From Antarcticirhabdus aurantiaca (GTDB lineage Bacteria; Pseudomonadota; Alphaproteobacteria; Rhizobiales; Rhizobiaceae), in contig NZ_VTOM01000014.1 of assembly GCF_009765365.1 (NCBI RefSeq), positions 101,680 through 165,679 on the forward strand: a stretch of 64,000 nt of DNA, written 5' to 3'. Of the stretch, positions 56,070-64,000 are shown piece after piece (the first letter of the stretch is position 1; every line of letters begins with the position of its first letter). A model generated the notes under the pieces. It worked only from the letters and a program-made list of their open reading frames with translations. It searched no databases and was not told the DNA's origin. A program made the translations under genes and the position numbers.

Positions 56070-56972
56070 TTATTCGGCGAGGCTCGCGAGAGCCCGGCGA
56101 AGGTTCCCGTCGGCTTCGGCAAGGCGCGCCCGCGCATCGGCCAGGTCGACGGCGCCCGCGGCGAGAAGCACGGCGGGCTTGACCTCGTTGGCGCTGGCCT
56201 CGAGGGCCCGTTCCGCCGCTTCCGGCGAGGCGTCCGCGGCCTCGGCGACCATGTGGGCGGCGCGCTCGCGCAGCTTCGCGTTGTCGACCCGCAGGCTCAC
56301 CATGTGGCCGTCATGGACGTGCCCGCGGCGCACGGCGAGCGCGGTCGAGATCATGTTGAGAACGGCCTTCTGCGCCGTGCCCGCGCCCATGCGCGTCGAG
56401 CCGGCGACGATCTCCGGGCCGGTGTCGAGAAAGATCGGCGCGTCCGCGGCAAGGAGGATCGGCGCGCCGGGATTGTTGGCGATGGCGACCGTCGCGGCGC
56501 CCGCCTTGTGCGCGGCCTCGATGCCGGCGAGGACGTAAGGGGTGGAGCCGCTGGCGGAGATGGCGACGACGCAATCGTCGGGACCGATGTCGGCCGCCTC
56601 GACGTCCCGCCGCGCGGCGTCCGCATCGTCTTCCGGGCCGCCGCCGAAGTCGCGGACGATGTCGAGCCCGCCGGCGAGGATGGCGAGGAAGCGCTCCGGC
56701 GGTTCGGAATAGGTCTGCGGGATTTCCAGCGCGTCGGCGAGGGCGATCAGCGCGGGGCTTCCGGCCGCGAGGTAAGCGAGGCGCCCGCCGCGATCGAGCG
56801 CCGCGCCGGCCACCTCGACCGCCCGTGCGATCGCTGGCAGGGCCGCTTCCACCGTGCCGAGCGCCCGCACCTGGCCGCCGAGCAGGCGCGCCAGCACCTC
56901 CTCGGTCCCGCAGGCGTCGATCCCCGCGGAAGCGGGGTCGCGCTGCTCGGTGCGGCGAAGAACGGTCGCCAA
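56070..56972 (-). CDS. murQ: MurQ-like N-acetylmuramic acid 6-phosphate etherase (divergent)
   Basis: SIS-fold lyase that in MurQ removes lactate from MurNAc-6-phosphate to give GlcNAc-6-phosphate. The 300-residue product starts at TTG 56972 (GGGAGA 7 bases upstream), with family N-terminus RRTEQRDPASAGID. Both catalytic glutamates align in number with E. coli MurQ: E83 (DALEIPQTYS) and E114 (GGPEDDADAA). GSTRMGAGTAQKAVLNMIST and LRVDNAKLRERA are well kept. The usual phosphate-loop GTSGRLG reads GSPALIA here, so specificity may differ. First gene of the leftward sugar operon, 41 bases before the binding-protein gene. Confidence 0.85.
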   Translation of the reverse strand: MATVLRRTEQRDPASAGIDACGTEEVLARLLGGQVRALGTVEAALPAIARAVEVAGAALDRGGRLAYLAAGSPALIALADALEIPQTYSEPPERFLAILAGGLDIVRDFGGGPEDDADAARRDVEAADIGPDDCVVAISASGSTPYVLAGIEAAHKAGAATVAIANNPGAPILLAADAPIFLDTGPEIVAGSTRMGAGTAQKAVLNMISTALAVRRGHVHDGHMVSLRVDNAKLRERAAHMVAEAADASPEAAERALEASANEVKPAVLLAAGAVDLADARARLAEADGNLRRALASLAE

Positions 56973-57409
56973 GGCGGGTCTCCCGTGAAAGCCCGCGCGG
57001 CATCCTGGACGCACGCTGCCGGGCTGGATGGATCGGGGAGGGCGGGGCGGCCGATGCCGGATCGGCAGGACGTGGAACGCCGATCCGCCGCGAGCCGAGT
57101 CGCGGGCGAGTGCCTGTTCCATCTGCCGAATCGTCGATGCCGGCTTTGCCGACGCTTCCCTGTCTTTTGTTGGAAGGGATCGTACCAACCTAGAACCATT
57201 TGTCTAGGAGCGCCTGCGAAAATTTCCGACACTCTTCGCAGGTGCAAAAAATTCAAGCGGCACGAAGCCGAAAACCGCCGCGGCGCTGGGGGCTTAGCCC
57301 CAGCGGATCCACCGCATGCGGTCGCCGGGATCGAAATTGCAGGTAGCGAGCGGCCTGCGGCTGACGTATAGACCGAAGTGGTATTCTTTTGGTCATCGTG
57401 AGGCGGCGC
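56973..57409. promoter_or_regulatory. Divergent regulatory region of the amino-sugar regulon
   Basis: A 437-base gap between divergent murQ-like and BadF-kinase genes, with AT-richer patches. It contains GTTGG/CCAAC arms (57169-57173, 57185-57189), a perfect CCTAGA-N8-TCTAGG repeat (57189-57208), and a GCTGGGG/CCCCAGC hairpin (57285-57291, 57298-57304). Near the kinase start lies GACC-N16-GGTC (about 57371-57394). The GntR regulator encoded downstream is the obvious candidate to bind here. I cannot place -35/-10 boxes with confidence. Confidence 0.55.
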
Positions 57410-58297
57410 ATGTCCGATGTGCTTCTCGTGGGCGTGGATGGCGGCGGCACGGCCTGTCGCGTCCGGGTTCGCCGCCCCGACGGCGCCTTCATCGGCGAGG
57501 CGGAGGGCGGCACCGCCAACGTCTTCGCCGGGCTCGACCCCGCGCTCGCGATGATCGTCGCGACCACCGAGCGCGCGTTGGAGCGCAGCGGTCTCGGCAC
57601 GGCCGATCTCGGACGATGCTTCGCCGGCCTCGGTCTTGCCGGCGCGAACATGCCGTCCGTCGCCGAGGCGCTGCACGCGCGGCGCCTGCCCTTCGCCGCC
57701 TTCGGCCTGGAAACCGACGCCGTCACCGCCTGTCGCGGCGCCTTTGCCGGAGGCGAGGGCGGCATCGCCATTCTCGGCACCGGCACGGCCTACTGCGTCC
57801 GCGCCCGCGGGCGTCTGACGCTTCTCGGCGGCTGGGGCATGCTGGTCTCCGACCAGGGCAGCGGCGCCGATCTCGGCCGCCGCGCGCTCGCCGCGGCCCT
57901 CCTGGCGCTCGACGGCGCCAAGCCCCGCACCCCCTTCTGCGATGCCGTTCTCGCGCGCTTCGACAACTCGGCCGAGGCGACCGTCGAGTTTGCCCGGACG
58001 GCGCTGCCCCGTGACTTCGGCCGCCTCGCCCCGCTCGTCTGGGACCACGCCGAAGCGGGCGACCCGGCGGCGGACCGGCTGATCGCGGATTCGCTTCTCG
58101 ACATCGAGCCCATGCTCCGGCGCATGATCGAGCTTGGCGCCCCGGCCATCGCGCTTCTCGGCGGCCAGGCGCCGCGCTATCGCCCGCGCCTGCCGCCCGA
58201 TCTCGCCGCCCGCCTCGCGGAGCCCGCGGGCGACGCGATGGAGGGCGGCATCGATCTCGCGCGCTCGGTCTGGCGGGCGAAAGGGGGTGCGGCGTGA
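57410..58297 (+). CDS. BadF/BadG-type kinase, probable N-acetylglucosamine kinase
   Basis: ASKHA-fold ATP-dependent kinase of 295 residues with VGVDGGGTACRVRV (7-20), GLGLAGANMPS, AILGTGTAYCVR, and GWGMLVSDQGSGADLGRRAL, like bacterial and eukaryotic GlcNAc kinases. The ATG at 57410 lies directly after the regulatory region. The stop overlaps the GntR start (GTGA). With the SIS protein and NagA behind it, it should make GlcNAc-6-phosphate for NagA. Confidence 0.9.
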   Translation: MSDVLLVGVDGGGTACRVRVRRPDGAFIGEAEGGTANVFAGLDPALAMIVATTERALERSGLGTADLGRCFAGLGLAGANMPSVAEALHARRLPFAAFGLETDAVTACRGAFAGGEGGIAILGTGTAYCVRARGRLTLLGGWGMLVSDQGSGADLGRRALAAALLALDGAKPRTPFCDAVLARFDNSAEATVEFARTALPRDFGRLAPLVWDHAEAGDPAADRLIADSLLDIEPMLRRMIELGAPAIALLGGQAPRYRPRLPPDLAARLAEPAGDAMEGGIDLARSVWRAKGGAA

Positions 58298-59052
58298 GCG
58301 CGCTGTTCCGCACCGGCGCGCTGCCGCAGGGCGAGGGTCCGCTTTATCTCCGCCTCCAGGCGCTGATCCGCGGCGCGGTGGAGGCTGGCGAGCTGAAGCC
58401 GGCCGACGCGCTGCCGTCCGAGCGCGATCTGGCGGAAGGCATGGGCATCTCGCGCGTCACCGTGCGCAAGGCGCTGACGGGCCTCGTCGAGGAGGGCGTC
58501 GTCGAGCAGCGGCAGGGCTCCGGCACCTTCGTGTCGGGCGGGCGGCGCAAGCTCCAGCAGGGCCTGTCGCATCTCACCTCCTTCAGCGAAGACATGGCGA
58601 CGCGCGGTCGCCGCACCACCTCGGACTGGTTGCTGAGAAGTCTCGAACGCGTCACGCCCGCCGAGGCGATGCAGCTCGCGCTCTCGCCGGGCGACCTCGT
58701 CTGCCGCATCCATCGCCTGCGTCGCGCCGACGGCGTGCCGCTCGCCATCGAGCGCGCCTGCGTGCCCGCGACGATCCTGCCCGATCCCGGCTTGGTCGGC
58801 GCCTCGCTTTACGCCGCGATGGCCGCCGCCGGGCGCCACCCGGTGCGCGCGCTCCAGCGCATCAGCGCGGCCAACCTGTCCGCCGACGAGGCCGCGCTTC
58901 TCGGCGTTTCGCCGGGCACCGCGGCGCTTGCCATCATGCGCGTGTCCTTCGACGAGGAAGGGCGACCGGTGGAACTCACGCAATCCCATTATCGCGGCGA
59001 CGCCTACGACTTCGTCGCCGAACTCAGCCTGTCGGATCAGGGACGTTCATGA
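58294..59052 (+). CDS. GntR/HutC-family transcriptional regulator (NagR-like)
   Basis: Likely repressor of the amino-sugar regulon, released by a sugar phosphate. The 252-residue product has an N-terminal winged helix (LYLRLQALIRGAVEAGEL, then LPSERDLAEGMGISRVTVRK) and a C-terminal UTRA ligand domain (about 90-245; RIHRLRRADGVPLAIERACV). GTG start overlaps the kinase stop, and its stop overlaps the SIS gene. Predicted targets are the inverted repeats at 57169-57394. Confidence 0.92.
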   Translation: MSALFRTGALPQGEGPLYLRLQALIRGAVEAGELKPADALPSERDLAEGMGISRVTVRKALTGLVEEGVVEQRQGSGTFVSGGRRKLQQGLSHLTSFSEDMATRGRRTTSDWLLRSLERVTPAEAMQLALSPGDLVCRIHRLRRADGVPLAIERACVPATILPDPGLVGASLYAAMAAAGRHPVRALQRISAANLSADEAALLGVSPGTAALAIMRVSFDEEGRPVELTQSHYRGDAYDFVAELSLSDQGRS

Positions 59053-60074
59053 CCGAACACAGCCTCATGCGCCGGGAGATCGACGAGATCCCCGCCGCCG
59101 TCCACCGCTTCCTCGACGGATCCGCCGAGGCGGTCGAGGCGGTCGGCCGCCGTCTGGCCGAGCTCGCGCCGGCGGTGACCGTGACGGTCGCGCGCGGCTC
59201 GTCCGACCACGCGGCGACCTACTTCAAATATGCGAGCGAGATCGTCACCGGGCGCCCCGTCGCCTCGCTCGGTCCCTCCGTCGTGTCCGTCTACGGCACC
59301 AAGCTGCGGCTCGCCGGCCAAGCCGCGCTCGCCATCTCGCAATCCGGAAAGAGCCCCGACATCGTTGCGCTCCTCGCCGCCGCGCGCGAGGGCGGGGCCG
59401 AGACCATCGCCATCGGCAACGTCGAAGGCTCGCCGCTTCTCCAGGCCGCGCATTGGCAGCTACCGCTGCGCGCCGGCCCCGAGCGCAGCGTCGCCGCGAC
59501 GAAGAGCTTCGTCACATCCGTCGTCGCGGCGCTCGCCGTGCTCGCGGCCTGGAGCGGCGATGAAGGCCTCAAGGCGGCGCTCGCCGCCCTGCCGGACCGC
59601 CTCGCCGGGGCGCTCGGCCTCGACTGGTCGCCGGCGCTGGGCACCGCCGCCCGCGCGACCTCGCTCTACGCCCTGGGCCGCGGCCCGGGCTTCGCGGTCG
59701 CGAGCGAGGCGGCGCTGAAGCTGAAGGAAACCTCCGTCCTCCACGCCGAGGCCTATTCCGGGGCCGAGGTGCTGCACGGTCCCGTCTCGCTCGTCGAGGA
59801 GGGCTTCCCCGTTCTCGCCTTCGTGCCGGACGACGCGGCGCGGCCGGGTCTCGCGGAAATCTGCTCGCGCGTCTCCGCCTCGGGCGCCGCGCTCTTCACC
59901 GTCGGCGAGGCGGGCGTCGGCACGCGCCTGCCGCACGCGCCGACCGGCCATCCCTTGACCGAGCCGCTGTCGATGCTCGTATCCTTCTACCGCTTCGTGG
60001 AGGAGGTCGCCCGCATCCGCGGCCAGGATCCGGACGTGCCGCGCGGCCTCAAGAAGGTGACGGAGACGCTCTGA
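59049..60074 (+). CDS. Double-SIS protein, probable glucosamine-6-phosphate deaminase
   Basis: Has two SIS domains, like the isomerase half of GlmS and the NagB-II deaminases. The 341-residue product has VARGSSDHAATYFKYASEI, ISQSGKSPDIVALL, RSVAATKSFVTSVVA, GRGPGFAVASEAALKLKETS, HAEAYSGAEVLHGP and a C-terminal DPDVPRGLKKVTETL. The glutaminase domain of GlmS is absent, so ammonia release (deaminase) or phosphosugar isomerisation fits. NagA overlaps its stop (TGATG), supporting conversion of glucosamine-6-phosphate to fructose-6-phosphate. Confidence 0.9.
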   Translation: MTEHSLMRREIDEIPAAVHRFLDGSAEAVEAVGRRLAELAPAVTVTVARGSSDHAATYFKYASEIVTGRPVASLGPSVVSVYGTKLRLAGQAALAISQSGKSPDIVALLAAAREGGAETIAIGNVEGSPLLQAAHWQLPLRAGPERSVAATKSFVTSVVAALAVLAAWSGDEGLKAALAALPDRLAGALGLDWSPALGTAARATSLYALGRGPGFAVASEAALKLKETSVLHAEAYSGAEVLHGPVSLVEEGFPVLAFVPDDAARPGLAEICSRVSASGAALFTVGEAGVGTRLPHAPTGHPLTEPLSMLVSFYRFVEEVARIRGQDPDVPRGLKKVTETL

Positions 60075-61222
60075 TGGCCATCGCCCTTGTCGGCGCCGAC
60101 ATCTTCGACGGCGAGGCCCGGAGAGCCGGCCGCGCCCTTCTGATCGAAGGCGCGCGCGTCGAAGCCGTGCTGCCGGAAGACCAGGTCCCGCCGGGGATCG
60201 AGACGCGGCGCCTCGCGGGCGGCCTTCTCGCGCCCGGCTTCGTCGACATCCAGGTGAACGGCGGCGGCGGCGTCCTCTTCAACGAGGCGCCGAGCGTCGA
60301 GGGCATCCGCGCCATCTGCGCTGCCCATGCCCGCTTCGGCTCCACGGCGCTGCTGCCGACCGTGATTACCGATCGCCCCGAGGTGACCTTCGCCGCCATT
60401 GCTGCGGCGCAGGCCGCGATGGAACAAGGCGTGCCGGGCTGCGCCGGCATTCACGTCGAGGGCCCGTTCCTGTCGCTCGCCCGCAAGGGCGCGCACGATC
60501 CCGCGCTGATCCGGCGCATGGAGCCGGACGACCTCGCCGCGCTCTGCGCCACGACGGTGCGCCCGCTTCTCCTCACCGTCGCGCCGGAAAGCGTTTCGAA
60601 TGAGCAGATCGCCGCCCTCGCCGCCGCCGGCATTCGCGTCTCGCTCGGTCATACCGACACGAGCTACGACACGGCCACCGCCGCCTTCGCGGCTGGCGCT
60701 TCGTGCGTTACGCACCTCTTCAACGCCATGAGCCAGCTCGGCAACCGCGAGCCCGGCCTCGTCGGCGCGGCGCTCGACAGCCTCGACGTCTGGTGCGGCT
60801 TCATCCCGGACGGCCAGCACGTGCACCCGGCCGCTCTCGGTACCGCGCTGCGGGCGAAGCGCGATCCCTGCAAGCTCGTCGCCATCACCGACGCCATGCC
60901 GACTGTGGGCTCGAACGAGGACGTCTTCCAGCTCAACGGGCGCACCGCCCGCCGCGAGAACGGCCGCCTGACGCTCGCCGACGACACACTTGCCGGCTCC
61001 GACCTCTCGATGATCGGGGCGCTGCGCTACCTCGTAGGACCGCTCGGCATGCCCCTGGACGATGCCCTGCGCATGTGCGCGCTCCACGCGGCCGAGTTCC
61101 TCGGCCTTTTCCAAACGCACGGACGCCTCGCGGCCGGCACCCGCGCCGACATGGTCTGGATCGACGAGAGCCTCGACCTCAAGGGCGTCTGGATCGGCGG
61201 CGAGCCCGTCGCCCTGTCCTGA
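60074..61222 (+). CDS. nagA: N-acetylglucosamine-6-phosphate deacetylase
   Basis: Metal-dependent amidohydrolase removing acetate from GlcNAc-6-phosphate. The 382-residue product has PGFVDIQVNGGGG, HVEGPFLSLARKGAHDP with the metal-binding glutamate, SLGHTDTSYDTA and THLFNAMSQL with metal histidines, and ITDAMPT with the catalytic aspartate. Length is normal. It is the last gene of the rightward unit, coupled to the SIS gene. Confidence 0.95.
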   Translation: MAIALVGADIFDGEARRAGRALLIEGARVEAVLPEDQVPPGIETRRLAGGLLAPGFVDIQVNGGGGVLFNEAPSVEGIRAICAAHARFGSTALLPTVITDRPEVTFAAIAAAQAAMEQGVPGCAGIHVEGPFLSLARKGAHDPALIRRMEPDDLAALCATTVRPLLLTVAPESVSNEQIAALAAAGIRVSLGHTDTSYDTATAAFAAGASCVTHLFNAMSQLGNREPGLVGAALDSLDVWCGFIPDGQHVHPAALGTALRAKRDPCKLVAITDAMPTVGSNEDVFQLNGRTARRENGRLTLADDTLAGSDLSMIGALRYLVGPLGMPLDDALRMCALHAAEFLGLFQTHGRLAAGTRADMVWIDESLDLKGVWIGGEPVALS

Positions 61223-61233
61223 GCGGTTCGCCG

Positions 61234-62340
61234 TCAGCCGGACCGGTCCGCCGCCATCCGCGCTTGCGCCGCCGGCACGATCGTTTCGGCGACGAGACGG
61301 TGGAGATCCTGCACGTAGCCGGAGCGGCCCGAGGGCTGGTTCTCGTCCGAGGTGATCGCGACGGTGAGTTCGAGGTCCGGAAAGACGTAGATCATCTGCC
61401 CGCCATAGCCCCAGCCATATTGCCCCTGGTGACCGGCGAAGCTGTCGATGAACCAGCCGTAGCCGTAGCGGCCGTCGTGGAAGCGCGAGGTCGTGCGCGG
61501 CTCCCAGGATCGGTCGATCCACGCCTTCGACACGACGCGCTCGCCATCCGGTCCGAGCCCGTCGCGCCGGTAGATCTCGCCGAAGGCGAGGAGCGAGCGC
61601 GGCGTCATCGCCATCTGGTTTCCGCCGAGATAGACGCCCTGCGGATCGCGCTCCCAGTCGGCGACCCGCACGCCCGCCGGCTCCAGCCATTCGCGCGCGA
61701 GCGCCAAGGTCGAGCGCCCGCTCGCCTTCGTGAGGATCGCAGAGAGGAGGTGCGTCGAGCCGGTGGAGTAGAGCATCCGCCCGCCCGGCGGCTCCACGAA
61801 GGGGCGGTCGAGCGCCGAGCGCACCCAGTTGCGGCTGGCGATCCAGCCGCCGTAATTGCCGCCGGAGGTCCGCTCCAGCCCCGCCTGCATCGAAAGAAGG
61901 TTGCCGACCGTGATCTCGTTCAGCCGCGGATCGGGGTTCGCGGGGAAGTCGGCGCGCAGGAAGTCGGCGATCGGCTGGTCCGGCCCTTCGATCAGCCCCT
62001 TGTCGATGGCGATGCCGATCAGCGCCGAGACGATCGACTTCGAGGCCGATTTGATGTTGGTCGCCCGGTCCGTCCGGTTGCCGCGGAAGCCTTCGTCGAC
62101 GATCCGCTCGCCGTCCTGCGCGATCAGCAGCGTTTCGAGCGCTGCGAGCCCCGACGCGCGCTCAACGGCCGCCGAGAAGTCCGGCCGAGCGGGCGCGGGA
62201 TCGGGCGCGCGGGCATCCGGCGGCACCGCGAGGCCGGCCTCCGGCGCCTGCGCCGCGGCGGGGAGGGGCGCCAGAAGCAGGAGGGCGAGCCCGGCTGTGG
62301 CAAGGCGGCTCAAACGGGAGTTGCTGACGAGCAGGTTCAT
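61234..62340 (-). CDS. Serine hydrolase of the beta-lactamase / penicillin-binding class C fold
   Basis: Exported hydrolase of 368 residues with a signal peptide (LATAGLALLLLAPLPAAAQA, cleavage near 31) and an Ala/Pro linker. The catalytic SxxK is S98-A-S-K101 (NIKSASKSIVSALIG), the Tyr motif is MLYSTGSTHLL, and the third motif is probably GWGYGGQM. Substrate unknown; an esterase, D-aminopeptidase or beta-lactamase-like activity is possible. It converges on nagA with an 11-base gap but shows no operon link to it. Confidence 0.88.
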   Translation of the reverse strand: MNLLVSNSRLSRLATAGLALLLLAPLPAAAQAPEAGLAVPPDARAPDPAPARPDFSAAVERASGLAALETLLIAQDGERIVDEGFRGNRTDRATNIKSASKSIVSALIGIAIDKGLIEGPDQPIADFLRADFPANPDPRLNEITVGNLLSMQAGLERTSGGNYGGWIASRNWVRSALDRPFVEPPGGRMLYSTGSTHLLSAILTKASGRSTLALAREWLEPAGVRVADWERDPQGVYLGGNQMAMTPRSLLAFGEIYRRDGLGPDGERVVSKAWIDRSWEPRTTSRFHDGRYGYGWFIDSFAGHQGQYGWGYGGQMIYVFPDLELTVAITSDENQPSGRSGYVQDLHRLVAETIVPAAQARMAADRSG

Positions 62341-62566
62341 GCGTCGCAGATTGCCCCGCGACTGGAAAAAAGCGAGGGCACCAACGCAAAGGTGATGCCG
62401 AGCGGCCTCCGCCTCTCGGCATCACCGTTCGGTTCCCATCCCAGCGTGGATGCTGCGTCGCGAGCACGCGCCCCTCTCTTCCCTCGCCGCCCGCGCTAGA
62501 TGCGTTTGCCGACGACCGGCGCAGACCAAAGGCCGCCGCAACGCTTCGCACAAGGGACGGAATGCC

Positions 62567-63544
62567 ATGCAGATCGGGATCATTGGCCTCGGGCGCATGG
62601 GCGCCAACATCGCGCGGCGCCTTCAGCGCGGCGGCCACGATTGCGTCGTCTACGATCGGGCGGCCGAGGCCGTGACGGCGCTCGCGGGCGAAGGCATGAC
62701 GGGGGCGACCTCGCTGGAGGGCCTGGCGGAAGCGCTCGCGGCGCCCCGCATCTTCTGGGTGATGCTGCCGGCGGGCGACCCGACGGAAGCGACCATCGCG
62801 CAGCTGTCCGATATCGCGAAGGCCGGCGACATCGTGATCGACGGCGGCAACACCTTCTACAAGGACGACATCCGCCGCGCCAAGGCGCTCGCGCCCAAGG
62901 GACTGCATTACGTGGACGTCGGAACCTCCGGCGGCGTCTGGGGCCTGGAGCGCGGCTACTGCATGATGATCGGCGGCGAGGTGGAGACCGTGCGCTACCT
63001 CGACCCGATCTTCGACTGCCTCGCGCCCGGCCTCGGCACCATCGAGCGCACCCGCGGCCGCCACGCCGCCGATGACCGGGCCGAGCGCGGCTACATCCAT
63101 GCGGGGCCGGCCGGCGCCGGCCACTTCGTGAAGATGGTCCACAACGGCATCGAGTACGGCCTGATGCAGGCCTATGCGGAAGGCTTCGACATCCTCAAGA
63201 CGAAGAACTCGACCATGCTGCCGGAGGACGAGCGCTACGACCTCGACCTGCGCGACGTCGCCGAGGTCTGGCGCCGCGGCAGCGTGATCTCGTCCTGGCT
63301 GCTCGACCTCACGGCCGAAGCCCTGGTGGAGGACCCCTCGCTGGAGCACTTCTCCGGGCACGTCGCGGATTCGGGGGAGGGACGCTGGACGATCCACGCG
63401 GCGATGGAGCAGGCGGTTCCCGTCAGCGTGCTCTCGGCCGCGCTCTACGCGCGCTATCGCTCGCGCCGCGACCACACCTATGCCGACCGCCTCCTCTCCG
63501 CCATGCGTTTCGGCTTCGGCGGCCACGTCGAGATCCCGCAATAG
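62567..63544 (+). CDS. gnd: 6-phosphogluconate dehydrogenase (decarboxylating, short type)
   Basis: Oxidative decarboxylation of 6-phosphogluconate to ribulose-5-phosphate. The 325-residue product belongs to the short GndA/YqeC-type family, with [16 protein letters not shown] (4-19), [51 protein letters not shown] with the catalytic lysine, and a C-terminal [19 protein letters not shown] 62567 is the first codon of the family N-terminus and follows AAGGGACGG. Its product can feed the phosphoketolase encoded 26 kb away. Confidence 0.94.
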   Translation: MQIGIIGLGRMGANIARRLQRGGHDCVVYDRAAEAVTALAGEGMTGATSLEGLAEALAAPRIFWVMLPAGDPTEATIAQLSDIAKAGDIVIDGGNTFYKDDIRRAKALAPKGLHYVDVGTSGGVWGLERGYCMMIGGEVETVRYLDPIFDCLAPGLGTIERTRGRHAADDRAERGYIHAGPAGAGHFVKMVHNGIEYGLMQAYAEGFDILKTKNSTMLPEDERYDLDLRDVAEVWRRGSVISSWLLDLTAEALVEDPSLEHFSGHVADSGEGRWTIHAAMEQAVPVSVLSAALYARYRSRRDHTYADRLLSAMRFGFGGHVEIPQ

Positions 63545-63885
63545 CGCGGGGTCAAGGATCCGCGGGGAGAGGGACGACGTCTCTGGCACGTCGAGCCTTG
63601 CCGGCTCCAGTCAACGAGATCTGCTTTGCTTCAACGGCGTCCGCGCCTTCGTCAGCGGACCTCCGCGATCAGCGGACCTCCAGACGCAGCAAAGCCCCGC
63701 GAGCGTGTGGCTCTGCGGGGCTTTGGTGATGATCTCGTGCTGATGCGATGCGGGCCGATGGGTCGGCGTGTTCGGGTTCTGCCGGCGTGTTCTGGATCTG
63801 GGATGGTGGTGAAGACGGCCTGCCGGAGCGTGGTTCGCAGCTGCGGAGCTGCGGAGCTACGGCTACGGAGGTGTGTTGCGTTTGG
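63545..63885. other. Gap between gnd and the 5S rRNA gene
   Basis: About 340 bases without a convincing gene. It holds a 13-base direct repeat TCAGCGGACCTCC (63652-63664 and 63669-63681), the hairpin at 63690-63725, and a short CTGCGGAG repeat (about 63841-63860). I looked for a tRNA after the 5S gene on the minus strand and saw no acceptor/T-loop pattern. Confidence 0.7.
63690..63725. terminator. Strong hairpin between gnd and the rRNA operon, likely bidirectional terminator
   Basis: CAAAGCCCCGC (63690-63700) and GCGGGGCTTTG (63715-63725) form a perfect 11-bp stem with a 14-base loop. The T-run is short (TTT) in both directions. It lies 160 bases beyond the 5S 3' end and 145 bases beyond gnd, so it can end both transcripts. 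Confidence 0.75.
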
Positions 63886-64000
63886 CGGACCTGGCGGCGA
63901 CCGACTTTCCCGCGTCTTGAGACGAAGTATCATGGGCGCTGGGGCGTTTCACGGCCGAGTTCGGAATGGGATCGGGTGCGGCCGCCCCGCCAGAACCACC
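63886..64000 (-). rRNA. rrf: 5S ribosomal RNA, first few bases outside window
   Basis: Read on the minus strand, the sequence begins GGTGGTTCTGGCGGGGCGG and contains CACCCGATCCCATTCCGAAC, GGCCGTGAAACGCCCCAGCG, and ends near GTCGCCGCCAGGTC. This is the standard alphaproteobacterial 5S pattern. The 3' CCAGGTC would pair with the 5' GACCTGG, of which only the GG end is inside the window, so about 5 bases are missing at the right edge. The rest of the rRNA operon should lie to the right, with this gene as its last rRNA. Confidence 0.93.

Noticed and set aside
57285..57304. The GCTGGGG hairpin as a glmS-type ribozyme or known riboswitch
   Set aside because: The stem is only 7 bp and none of the conserved core of those RNAs is present nearby.
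63726..63885. Possible tRNA downstream of 5S rRNA
   Set aside because: No cloverleaf, no GGTTCGA-type T-loop and no CCA-ready acceptor stem on either strand.

Overview
The window is very GC-rich and densely packed, with many 4-base start/stop overlaps. It comes from an alphaproteobacterium, most likely Hyphomicrobiales (rhizobial lineage). The evidence is the aerobic cobalamin pathway (CobG, CobN, CobH/I/J/K/L), CbtAB cobalt import, HWE-type histidine kinases, an EcfG-type (GGAAC-N16-CGTT) promoter, and the 5S rRNA sequence at the right edge. I cannot name the genus. No transposase, integrase, phage gene, CRISPR array or tRNA was seen.

Layout. (1) 1-17.7 kb is a cobalamin (B12) island with two cobalamin riboswitches facing away from each other. 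The leftward unit runs DUF1636-cobW-cobN-cobG-cobH-cobI-cobJ and then cobL, with cobK inverted inside it. The rightward unit runs cbtB-cbtA-cobP-cobO-cobQ and then cobC-tyrosine phosphatase, with cobD inverted inside it. A tyrA-like dehydrogenase sits between the riboswitches, and an XRE regulator closes the region. (2) 17.7-20.7 kb is a D-alanine module: dadA and alr, divergent from an Lrp/AsnC regulator. (3) 20.8-24.7 kb is a valine-degradation operon: isobutyryl-CoA dehydrogenase, 3-hydroxyisobutyryl-CoA hydrolase, enoyl-CoA hydratase and 3-hydroxyisobutyrate dehydrogenase. (4) 24.9-36.5 kb is a signalling and stress region: one orphan hybrid kinase, two HWE kinases with near-identical C-termini, tex, a 47-codon membrane microprotein coupled to corA, and a DUF6496 gene behind an EcfG-type promoter. 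(5) 36.7-40.3 kb holds phosphoketolase and acetate kinase. (6) 40.3-43.8 kb holds an EmrAB-type efflux pair and mobA. (7) 43.9-49.2 kb is one 1749-codon gene fusing a transglutaminase-like domain, a DUF4011/SF1 helicase and a Vsr-like nuclease, a candidate defence protein. (8) 49.2-61.2 kb is an amino-sugar regulon. Leftward it reads murQ-like etherase, sugar ABC transporter, Gfo/Idh/MocA oxidoreductase, ROK kinase and cutC. Rightward it reads a BadF-type kinase, GntR regulator, SIS deaminase/isomerase and nagA. (9) 61.2-64 kb holds a serine hydrolase, 6-phosphogluconate dehydrogenase, a strong hairpin, and the 5S gene of an rRNA operon entering from the right.

The clearest unusual architecture is repeated in the B12 island. 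In each riboswitch-headed operon one pathway gene is flipped: cobK in one, cobD in the other. Each flipped gene overlaps the 3' end of the gene before it and shares its start-codon region with the gene after it. The best candidates for unrecognised biology are these two noncontiguous cob operons, the helicase-nuclease-transglutaminase fusion, the amino-sugar cluster with a divergent MurQ and an oxidoreductase, the microprotein upstream of corA, and the tyrosine-phosphatase-like protein coupled to cobC.
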